Shown: positions 1 to 5,292 of the stretch, piece by piece
Layout of the letters: each line of letters starts with the position of its first letter
How positions within the stretch are numbered: the stretch's first letter is position 1
Assembly: GCA_016194795.1 (NCBI GenBank)
Contig: JACQAX010000114.1
Coordinates: forward strand, 1-5,420
Reading direction: 5' to 3'
DNA from: Deltaproteobacteria bacterium
GTDB taxonomy: Bacteria > Bdellovibrionota > UBA1018 > UBA923
DNA: 5,420 nucleotides
Notes under the pieces: model-generated
What the model was told of the DNA's origin: nothing
What the model saw: only the letters and a program-made list of their open reading frames with translations
The model's database searches: none
Program-made: the position numbers and the translations under genes

Positions 1-614
1 CGCTGCGTGACATCGCCGCTCTCTGCCGCGAGCACGGCGCGACCCTCGCGCTCGACGACGCGCACGGCACGGGCGTGCTCGGCCCCAACGGCGGCGGCAC
101 CGCCGAGCACTTCGGCGTCTGCGACGACGTCGAGATCTCGATGGGCACGTTCAGCAAGACGTTCGGCGTGACCGGCGGTTTCATCGCGGGCCGTCGCGAG
201 CTGATCGACTATCTTCGCTATTTCTCGCGCTCGTACATGTTCTCGGCGCACCTTCCGCAGCCGGTCGTCGCGGCCGTCTCGGCCGGCATCGACGTCTTGC
301 GAAGCGAGCCCGGCCTGCGCCAGGCGCTCCACCGCAACACGCAGGAGCTGGTGCGCGGGATGAACGACGCGGGCTTCGACGTCCGCACCGAGTCGGCCAT
401 CGTGCCCGTCGTGCTGCCGGAGTCGATCGAGATCCGCAAGCTCGGGCGCCGTCTCCACGAGGAAGGCCTGTTCTGCAACCTGATCGAGACGCCGGCCGTC
501 GCTCCCGATGCCCAGCGCATCCGCTTGAGCCTCATGGCGACGCACTCGCAGGACGACGTTCGGGACGCGCTCGGCGTGCTGACCCAGGTCGGCCGCGAAT
601 TCGACCTGATCTGA
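1..614 (+). CDS. Alpha-oxoamine synthase, serine palmitoyltransferase-like (C-terminal half, 5' end outside window)
   Basis: This is the C-terminal half of a PLP-dependent fold-type I enzyme. The reading frame is open from base 3 and gives 203 residues, about half the family's usual length of roughly 400, so the start lies upstream. Visible motifs are DDAHGTG (Asp18 and His21 of the visible part, the cofactor-ring contacts), TFSKTFG with the Schiff-base lysine at bases 156-158, GGFIAG just after it, and RIRLSLMATHS near the end, matching the substrate-carboxylate arginine region. The family condenses an amino acid with an acyl-CoA or acyl-ACP and releases CO2. The stretch GTFSKTFG...GGFIAG...YLRYFSRSYMFSA looks more like serine palmitoyltransferase, the first step of sphingolipid synthesis, than like BioF (8-amino-7-oxononanoate synthase) or Kbl (2-amino-3-ketobutyrate CoA ligase). 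Family membership is secure; the substrate is inferred. The gene converges on the desaturase with one base between stop codons. Confidence 0.85.
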   Translation, partial: LRDIAALCREHGATLALDDAHGTGVLGPNGGGTAEHFGVCDDVEISMGTFSKTFGVTGGFIAGRRELIDYLRYFSRSYMFSAHLPQPVVAAVSAGIDVLRSEPGLRQALHRNTQELVRGMNDAGFDVRTESAIVPVVLPESIEIRKLGRRLHEEGLFCNLIETPAVAPDAQRIRLSLMATHSQDDVRDALGVLTQVGREFDLI

Positions 615-615
615 G

Positions 616-1641
616 TCAGCGGCCCATCCGCGCGACCGAGAGCGTGCGCCCCGTGCGCGGATCGAGCAGCGTCGTCTCGTCGCGATACACGCGCGGCCCG
701 CTCAGGAGGATCTTCAACGCCTTCGCGTGCGACATGCAGCGATACCGCCCCTTGTACTCGCGGCTCAGGAGCTCGCGCGCCCGCGCGAGCTGGGCGTGGT
801 TCATCTCAGGGAAGATGTGGTGCTCGACGTGGTGGCTGAAGCGGAAGTGGATGAGGTCGAGAAACCGCAGCGTCGTCACGCCGAGCGTGTTCTCGAGCGG
901 GTCGTTCTCGTCGGTGAGCGGGCAGAAGAGGTGCTGCACGAGGATGTAGCTGCTCACGACGAGGTTGGCTACGAGCATCGGGACGAGAAAAACGAAAACG
1001 AACGCGCGCCCGCCGAGGGCGATCGCCACCGCCGCCCAGAACGCGTACATGAGCAGCGTTTCGGCGACGGCGAGCGGCCGGTTGCACGTCTTGTAGAGGC
1101 GCCGGTCGCCTTTCCACAAAAAATACCAGGTGACCGTGAGCGCCTGGTTGTTGAAGTTGAGCGGCAGGTAAAGCCACGAGAGCGGGTGCCCCGAGCCGGG
1201 CGCGCGCTTGAGCACGAACGACGACATCGGCAGCTTCTGGAAATCCCGCCACAGGCCGAAAGAGTCGGGGTCGACGCCGGCTTCGTTGGTGTGGAAGTGG
1301 TGCACGCGGTTGTGCCACGTCAGCCACGCCTCGGGCGAGAGGCCGAAGACGAGAAAGCCGAACCACGAGATCACGCGCGTCGCCGGCGAGAGCTTCAGGA
1401 TCGAGCCGTGCAAAAGCTCGTGGGTGAGCAGGCCGAGCGACGAGTAGAGCAGCCCGAGCGCGAGCGCCTCGGCGGTTGCGAGCAGCGCGTGCGGGCCGGC
1501 ATGGCGCGCGGCCAGCGCCGAAAGCGCCACGATCGCCGGCAGGAGAAACGCGAACCAGAGCGCCTGCAGGGGAAAGCGCCGCTGCGGCTTGAGCTCGGGA
1601 AATTTTCTCAGGACCTCCTGGCGGAGCGACGCGTAGCTCAT
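616..1641 (-). CDS. Membrane fatty acid desaturase, three-histidine-box family
   Basis: A 341-residue integral membrane di-iron desaturase or hydroxylase. All three histidine boxes are present: HELLH at residues 74-78, HNRVHH at 110-115, and HVEHH at 271-275 followed by IFPEMNH. The segment TDENDPLENT (243-252) is also typical of the family. Hydrophobic segments lie near 26-46, 52-72, 86-105, 192-210 and 212-235, placing the boxes on the cytoplasmic face as in known members. Such enzymes use O2 and an electron donor to introduce a double bond, or sometimes a hydroxyl, into an acyl chain attached to CoA, ACP or a lipid. No cytochrome b5 domain is fused, so the donor must be separate. The ATG lies three bases after the stop of the upstream membrane-protein gene and has no strong ribosome binding site, which suggests translational coupling in a two-gene operon. 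Regiospecificity and substrate cannot be read; a sphingoid or ceramide substrate is possible because of the neighbouring synthase. Confidence 0.92.
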   Translation of the reverse strand: MSYASLRQEVLRKFPELKPQRRFPLQALWFAFLLPAIVALSALAARHAGPHALLATAEALALGLLYSSLGLLTHELLHGSILKLSPATRVISWFGFLVFGLSPEAWLTWHNRVHHFHTNEAGVDPDSFGLWRDFQKLPMSSFVLKRAPGSGHPLSWLYLPLNFNNQALTVTWYFLWKGDRRLYKTCNRPLAVAETLLMYAFWAAVAIALGGRAFVFVFLVPMLVANLVVSSYILVQHLFCPLTDENDPLENTLGVTTLRFLDLIHFRFSHHVEHHIFPEMNHAQLARARELLSREYKGRYRCMSHAKALKILLSGPRVYRDETTLLDPRTGRTLSVARMGR

Positions 1642-1644
1642 GGG

Positions 1645-2352
1645 TTACCAGTTCAGCCTGACGTGCTCGTCGAGCCAGCCGGCGGCGACGAGGATCGCGG
1701 GCGTGACGAGAAACGGCATGAGCGCGAACAGGACGCGCTCGAGCCTCGTCGGAAGCCTGGGCGCGAAGAGCGCGAGCGCTTTCGGGTACGCCGCCACCAT
1801 CACCGTGAGCGAGATCGCGAGCGAGACGGCCGGCCAGAAGAAGGTCCACGCGTGGTGGGTGAACACGCCGGCGTCGCGCGCGATCTGCTCGTTGAGCCGC
1901 GCGACGGTGATCGGAAAGCGGAGATCGCCGCTGCCGGCGATGCCCCAGGTCGCCTCGTCGTCGAGAAACAGGCGGCCCGTGAAAATCGTCACGAGAGTCT
2001 TGGAGATCGGAAACAGCCGGATGCCGGCGTTGGCGATCGCGGCGGCCGCCAGCGCGAGCGCGCCGAGCGTCGGGCGCCGCGCGCGATGGAGCAAAACCAC
2101 CGCGACGATCCCGAGGAGCCAGTTTACGCCCGGCCCTAGGATCCCGTGAAGGGTGAGAGTGCCCTCGACGGGCATCGGGTCGCGGTAGTCGGCGTCGCTG
2201 GGGCGGCGCTGGGGGGCACCGGCGCTCGCGAAACCCGTGCTGATCCGCATGCCCTCGATCCGGGCGCCGACGCCGTGGCCGCACTGGTGCAGAAACGCCG
2301 ATCCCAGCGTAATCACAAAGTAAATCAGTGCCCAGGTTGCAAGCCACCGCAT
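1645..2352 (-). CDS. Polytopic membrane protein, M50 (site-2) protease-like with HQxxH instead of HExxH
   Basis: A 235-residue protein with about five hydrophobic segments, near residues 5-21, 68-90, 95-112, 168-190 and 205-226. The end of the first segment carries HQCGH (22-26), placed like the zinc-binding HExxH of M50 intramembrane metalloproteases. The second begins with GPGVN (73-77), recalling the GPxxN motif of that family. Further on, NAGIRLFPI (108-116) is followed by the acidic pair Asp131-Asp132, which could stand in for the third zinc ligand. If this reading is right, the zinc ligands are kept but the catalytic Glu is Gln23, so the protein may bind metal or a substrate without cutting. 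The assignment rests on motif resemblance only; it could also be an unrelated membrane protein. It is the first gene of an operon with the desaturase, suggesting a shared role in membrane lipids. No convincing ribosome binding site precedes the ATG. Confidence 0.8.
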   Translation of the reverse strand: MRWLATWALIYFVITLGSAFLHQCGHGVGARIEGMRISTGFASAGAPQRRPSDADYRDPMPVEGTLTLHGILGPGVNWLLGIVAVVLLHRARRPTLGALALAAAAIANAGIRLFPISKTLVTIFTGRLFLDDEATWGIAGSGDLRFPITVARLNEQIARDAGVFTHHAWTFFWPAVSLAISLTVMVAAYPKALALFAPRLPTRLERVLFALMPFLVTPAILVAAGWLDEHVRLNW

Positions 2353-2400
2353 CGCCCACGAGTGTAAAGGGGTGGGGCTAAATTGTCGATATATAAGGAT

Positions 2401-3333
2401 ATGGTCCTCGCCCGCGTCGCGCGGTTCTCAACCGTCGTCATTGTCGTGCAGCTCGCGCTTTCGGCGCTGTGCTTTGGCGCCGAGAAACAGCTCCACCACT
2501 ACCTGCTCTCCAAGCCGCTGAACTACGACGTCGAGATCGGCAAGTACGCGCACATCGTCCACCCGATCCTCGTCGCCGGCATGGGAATCGGTTACACGGC
2601 CGCGCTGTACTCGCGTACGCAGGAGCCGCTCGCGATCCTGTCGTTCATCAGCTACGAGGTGGCGAAGTTTCCGGCGATGCTCCTCCGAAATTCAATCATC
2701 GAGCTTTCCGCGCGCCAGGCCATCGCGCGTTGGAAAAAGCTGCGAAGCATATCCAAGATTCCCGGCATCTCGCGCTTCAGCATGCTGACGGCGAGCTACA
2801 TCGAGCGCGAGGGCACGTACTTCCAGCGCCAGCGCAACAGCGGCTACGTCTTCGTCGAGTCGGAAGAGCCGCTCAAGGCGGATGGCGACTGGATCGAGGA
2901 GTTCGGCGCGCCCATCGAGGTGACCAATCTCGAGGAGACGAAGCTCAGCCTGCGCCTGAAGCTCGGCGAGTTCGAGCACGAGGTGGCCTGGGAGACGACG
3001 CTCAAAGACATCCTCGAGAAGAAGGCGATGCCCGAAGAGGTCGGCAAGGCCTGGGCGGATTACGTCGACAAGCTCGGCGAAGGCCGTTCGCGGCGCGAGC
3101 GCTTTTCGAAAAAGTACGAAGAAGGCCTCGAGGTCGTGACGAAGATCACGCTCCCCAACGGCACCAGCAAGGAAATCGGCACGCTCCTCCAGGGGAAAAG
3201 CGTGCGAAAGCTCCTCGGCATGACGCTCACGCGCCGTGCGTGGAGCTTCCTCAAGGCGGGTTTTCGCCGCACGCCACTCGGCGCCGACCCGCAGCCGCTC
3301 CCTATTTGCGAGCGCGTCTTGCAAGGGGATTGA
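2401..3333 (+). CDS. Membrane or exported protein of unknown function
   Basis: I do not recognise this protein. From the ATG at 2401 it has 310 residues and begins like a Sec signal peptide: arginines at 5 and 8, a hydrophobic core, then ALCFGAE. The cysteine (residue 24) is preceded by Leu, which does not fit a lipobox. Two more hydrophobic stretches follow near residues 50-69 and 76-96. The rest, from about residue 100, is soluble and charged: a basic patch (ARWKKLRSISK), an acidic and lysine-rich middle section, and a basic end. An in-frame TTG at 2383 adds six residues and has GGTGGGG five bases ahead; the AAGGA before the ATG is only one base away. I chose the ATG because it puts the signal peptide at the very N-terminus, but the TTG remains possible. 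Topology is uncertain: the positive charges after the third segment argue against a simple exported C-terminus. The gene is divergent from the lipid operon and lies 19 bp ahead of the next gene. Confidence 0.78.
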   Translation: MVLARVARFSTVVIVVQLALSALCFGAEKQLHHYLLSKPLNYDVEIGKYAHIVHPILVAGMGIGYTAALYSRTQEPLAILSFISYEVAKFPAMLLRNSIIELSARQAIARWKKLRSISKIPGISRFSMLTASYIEREGTYFQRQRNSGYVFVESEEPLKADGDWIEEFGAPIEVTNLEETKLSLRLKLGEFEHEVAWETTLKDILEKKAMPEEVGKAWADYVDKLGEGRSRRERFSKKYEEGLEVVTKITLPNGTSKEIGTLLQGKSVRKLLGMTLTRRAWSFLKAGFRRTPLGADPQPLPICERVLQGD

Positions 3334-3346
3334 AAGCCGGTACAAT
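3319..3346 (+). promoter_or_regulatory. Possible sigma70-type promoter for the 229-residue gene
   Basis: TTGCAA (3319-3324) and TACAAT (3341-3346) are separated by 16 bases and match the -35 and -10 consensus at 4 of 6 and 5 of 6 positions. The predicted start of transcription falls at about the ATG at 3353, which would make the message leaderless. No Shine-Dalgarno sequence is present at a usable distance; AAGGGG at 3323-3328 is too far upstream. The -35 element lies in the last codons of the preceding gene. The call is by eye and is weak. Confidence 0.35.
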
Positions 3347-3352
3347 CGACTC

Positions 3353-4042
3353 ATGGGAAGTCGCCGGGCGCGAGGTGATCTCGAGCTCAAAGCACTGAGA
3401 CAGCTTCTCCAGCAGCAAACCGATCCGGTTGCGCGAGCCGAGATCGAAAGATTCATCACCGTTCGCTCCACCAACCTCGCCGCCTCGCCCGGAGCCGAAC
3501 GCCTCATCGATCGATTCGTCGGCGTGCTCGGCGCGCGCGAGGTCTTGTCGCGCAAGGACGTCGGGGCCAGGCCGGTCGTCTACTGCGTGACGAACGGCTC
3601 CAACATCCTGCAGATCGGCCAGGGCACCGCGAAGCGATTCAAAGGATTGTTCGGCGGCTTGCCGTGCCCGAAACACACGAAGGCGTTCGTCGTCGCCGCG
3701 TCGTCGGTGCTGCACGGCCCGCGTCTCCGGTTTTTCGCGCTCGAGCTGGACGACGCGCCCGAGCGCCGTCGCCTCGAAGGCGAGCTGCAGTTTCATTTCG
3801 GCGAGACGTTCATCGAAGGCTTTGGCCGCCAGACGACGCTCAATGAGGTTTCGACTTATCTCTGGGATGAGCTCCAGCGCGTGCGCTGCGACGCCCTCTC
3901 CCACGATCTTCGCGTCGCCATGGAGCTCGTCGTTCAGGACGGCGACGTGCTCCACACGCTCTTCCGCATCCCGCGCTTTCGCGAGCCCCTGCAGCGCCTC
4001 TTTGACGGCTATTATTCGGCCGTCCCACCCCGGTTCAAATAG
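3353..4042 (+). CDS. Uncharacterised soluble protein with a faint GIY-YIG-like signature
   Basis: A 229-residue protein without a signal peptide or membrane segment. I chose the ATG at 3353 because an upstream in-frame GTG (3236) would overlap the previous gene by almost 100 bases, and residues encoded before 3353 look like shadow translation. Residues 1-70 are probably helical and charged. Residues 74-91 read PVVYCVTNGSNILQIGQG, which resembles the two strands of a GIY-YIG nuclease domain (VVY, nine residues, QIG). Arg95, His108, Glu142 or Glu144 and Asn164 follow in the order expected of the Arg, His, Glu and Asn positions in that family. The first motif lacks Gly-Ile and the second has Gln for Tyr, so this is a weak resemblance and activity is unproven. 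The C-terminal 60 residues contain an acidic and hydrophobic region ending PPRFK. The gene starts 19 bp after the upstream gene and may be co-transcribed with it or use its own promoter. Confidence 0.82.
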   Translation: MGSRRARGDLELKALRQLLQQQTDPVARAEIERFITVRSTNLAASPGAERLIDRFVGVLGAREVLSRKDVGARPVVYCVTNGSNILQIGQGTAKRFKGLFGGLPCPKHTKAFVVAASSVLHGPRLRFFALELDDAPERRRLEGELQFHFGETFIEGFGRQTTLNEVSTYLWDELQRVRCDALSHDLRVAMELVVQDGDVLHTLFRIPRFREPLQRLFDGYYSAVPPRFK

Positions 4043-4055
4043 CCAGGATTATTGT

Positions 4056-4070
4056 GTTTTCCATGAAAAC
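4056..4070 (+). promoter_or_regulatory. Short inverted repeat upstream of the protease gene
   Basis: GTTTTC-CAT-GAAAAC is a perfect inverted repeat with 6-base arms and a 3-base centre. It lies 55 bases before the protease ATG and 13 bases after the stop of the preceding gene. No T-tract follows on the + strand, and the stem is AT-rich, so it makes a poor terminator. Its place in a relatively AT-rich intergenic region suits an operator for a dimeric regulator. I could not identify clear -35 and -10 elements next to it. A palindrome this short can arise by chance. Confidence 0.3.
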
Positions 4071-4111
4071 TGGGACGATTTCGTCGGATATGGTATGACG
4101 CACCTCATTAA

Positions 4112-4117
4112 AGGTGG
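4112..4117 (+). promoter_or_regulatory. Ribosome binding site that sets the protease start at 4126
   Basis: AGGTGG differs from AGGAGG at one base and lies eight bases before the ATG at 4126. The alternative in-frame GTG at 4114 sits inside this site and can be discounted. The chosen start also places the signal peptide at the N-terminus. Confidence 0.75.
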
Positions 4118-4125
4118 CCATTCCG

Positions 4126-5022
4126 ATGAAATCATCCCTCGTTCTCGCGACTCTCGTTTCTCTTTCAACCGTCTCCGCTTTTGCCGGCGATTATTATCAG
4201 ATCGGCTCGACGTGGGGAAAACACGTTCTCAAGAAAGAAGACCTCGCGACCGCGAGTGACTCGGTGAAGAAGGCCGCCTTTGGGTTGGGCGAAGCCGCCC
4301 GCCACGGCGGATCGCTCTTCTATCTCGGCAAGTACCAGGGCTGGCACATCGCCGCCACCAACCACCACGTTTATCCGGGCGGCTGCCGCGAAGACTCGAT
4401 CGATTTCCCGTTTCTCGACGGCGCCTCGGTCGACTGCGTCTCGCTCATCGGCACCTGGCCCGAGATCGACCTCACGATCGTCGTGCTCGACGTTCCGAAG
4501 AAGTACGACGAGCTCTTCACGAGCCACGCGCTCAAGTTCGACTTCGACAGCGACCTCGTCCCGGGCCAGAAGCTCGTGAACTTGGGCTTCGGCCAGCACA
4601 AGAACCCGACCTACTCGCCCGTCGTCGACGAGAGCGACAACTGCATGGTCATCTCGCCTCGCAACGCCAGCCGCCAGATGGGCGACGTCGTTCCGAATCC
4701 CGACCCGGCGTTCAACGTCTGGTCGTTTGCCCACGGCTGCGAAAACTCGCAGGGCGACTCGGGCTCGGCCATCCTCGATCGCTCCAGCGGCAAGATCGTC
4801 GGCGTGGTCTGGACGACGAAGGAGCCCAAGATCGAGCGCGTGCAGGACAACACCTACGTCGCGCTTCTCACCAAGCAGCCGGGCAATGCCGACGTCTGGG
4901 CCGAGCTGAGCTACGGCGTTCCGGCGTTCAAGATCAAGGAAGTCCTCACGAAGGCGTCGAAAGACAGCAACCTTCGTCAGTTCGCCCGTGACGTGCTCGC
5001 CGACATCGTCAGTGGAAAATAA
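4126..5022 (+). CDS. Secreted trypsin-like serine protease
   Basis: A 298-residue peptidase of the chymotrypsin/trypsin fold (S1-like, Trypsin_2 type). Residues 1-20 form a signal peptide: MKSS, a hydrophobic core, then SAFA before Gly21, a good signal peptidase I site. The catalytic triad is visible: His81 in TNHHV (compare TNxHV in DegP and V8-type enzymes), Asp115 in EIDLTIVVL, and Ser212 in GDSGSAILD. IVGVVWT (224-230) is the strand that follows the nucleophile in this fold. Cysteines 87, 104, 173 and 205 could form two disulfides, consistent with export. Residues 21-60 may be a short propeptide or an N-terminal extension; no PDZ domain follows, and the tail (265-298) is probably helical. 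Cleavage specificity cannot be read. It likely acts in the periplasm or outside the cell on proteins. The start is fixed by the AGGTGG site. The gene is separated from its upstream neighbour by 83 bases and probably has its own promoter. Confidence 0.93.
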   Translation: MKSSLVLATLVSLSTVSAFAGDYYQIGSTWGKHVLKKEDLATASDSVKKAAFGLGEAARHGGSLFYLGKYQGWHIAATNHHVYPGGCREDSIDFPFLDGASVDCVSLIGTWPEIDLTIVVLDVPKKYDELFTSHALKFDFDSDLVPGQKLVNLGFGQHKNPTYSPVVDESDNCMVISPRNASRQMGDVVPNPDPAFNVWSFAHGCENSQGDSGSAILDRSSGKIVGVVWTTKEPKIERVQDNTYVALLTKQPGNADVWAELSYGVPAFKIKEVLTKASKDSNLRQFARDVLADIVSGK

Positions 5023-5028
5023 ATCCGA

Positions 5029-5205
5029 TTAGCGTTCCCGTAAGTAAGCCAATACTTCCAAGGTAACTCGAACCATAAGCGGTCCTATTCTTTCGAGCCA
5101 TGCGAAAGTCCGGTCTATTTTTTTAGTCCGTGATGCGTTCGAGCCTTTTTTCTTATTTTTCTTCTTCTGATGTCGGTGCTCAGGTGGCTGATGTTCTATT
5201 TCCAT
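5029..5205 (-). CDS. Putative small basic protein, 58 residues
   Basis: A complete reading frame on the - strand, from ATG at 5205 to TAA at 5029. AGGGG lies seven bases before the ATG, a good ribosome binding site. The protein has three parts: a His- and Glu-containing N-terminus (MEIEHQPPEHRHQ), a very basic stretch (KKKNKKK, residues 14-20, followed by more Lys and Arg), and an amphipathic or hydrophobic end around residues 34-55 (FAWLERIGPLMVRV, then LEVLAYLRER). Such a layout could bind nucleic acid or associate with a membrane. I know of no family for it. Codons are AT-rich, unlike the neighbours, as in recently acquired or weakly expressed genes. It ends six bases from the protease stop, convergently, and starts downstream of a strong hairpin. 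A frame this short could be open by chance, so this is a proposal. Confidence 0.45.
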   Translation of the reverse strand: MEIEHQPPEHRHQKKKNKKKGSNASRTKKIDRTFAWLERIGPLMVRVTLEVLAYLRER

Positions 5206-5225
5206 GTTCTATCCCCTAAATGGCG

Positions 5226-5255
5226 GGGCATCGCTCTTGGGGAAGAGCGATGCCC
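5226..5255 (-). terminator. Strong 13-bp perfect hairpin, terminator-like or leader structure
   Basis: Two 13-base arms (5226-5238 and 5243-5255) are exact reverse complements around a 4-base loop, GGGG on the + strand and CCCC on the - strand. It lies 37 bases after the stop of the right-edge - strand gene and 20 bases before the start of the proposed small gene. No run of T follows the stem on either strand, so it is not a textbook intrinsic terminator. It may terminate or stabilise the 3' end of the right-edge gene, or act as a leader structure for the small gene. Confidence 0.6.
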
Positions 5256-5292
5256 GCATTGAACTACAGTTGTATTACTTCTCTTTCGTTAA

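Noticed and set aside
727..2139. Long + strand open frame opposite the desaturase and membrane-protein genes
   Set aside because: Its product is an Arg/Glu/Asp-rich low-complexity sequence with no hydrophobic core, typical of antisense translation of GC-rich genes. The opposite strand encodes clear family motifs.
806..2359. 517-codon - strand frame spanning both operon genes
   Set aside because: It is out of frame with the desaturase and gives an Arg/Ala/Pro-rich product. The histidine boxes and membrane segments appear only in the two chosen frames.
3236..3352. GTG-initiated N-terminal extension of the 229-residue protein
   Set aside because: It would overlap the upstream gene by almost 100 bases, and the added residues are Arg/Ser-rich shadow sequence. 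The ATG at 3353 is preferred.
2692..3555. Long - strand frame opposite the unknown membrane protein
   Set aside because: The Arg/Leu/Glu-rich product looks like shadow translation, and it would cross two + strand genes that have better start contexts and composition.
4165..4734. 189-codon - strand frame opposite the protease
   Set aside because: The + strand carries a complete catalytic triad and signal peptide. The antisense product is Val/Glu/Arg-rich without motifs.
5090..5124. CTTTCG/CGAAAG stem-loop followed by a run of seven T as a terminator for the protease
   Set aside because: The stem is only 6 bp with a 7-base loop, and the T-run begins nine bases after it. It also lies inside the proposed small gene, so it is too weak to call.
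5092..5145. Direct repeat TTCGAGCC at 5092-5099 and 5138-5145
   Set aside because: Two 8-base copies in a short stretch with no third copy or flanking structure are not enough to suggest an attachment site or a mobile element.
5170..5262. 30-codon + strand frame running through the hairpin
   Set aside because: It has only pyrimidines where a ribosome binding site should be, and half of it is the inverted repeat. The - strand frame in this stretch is longer and has a proper site.
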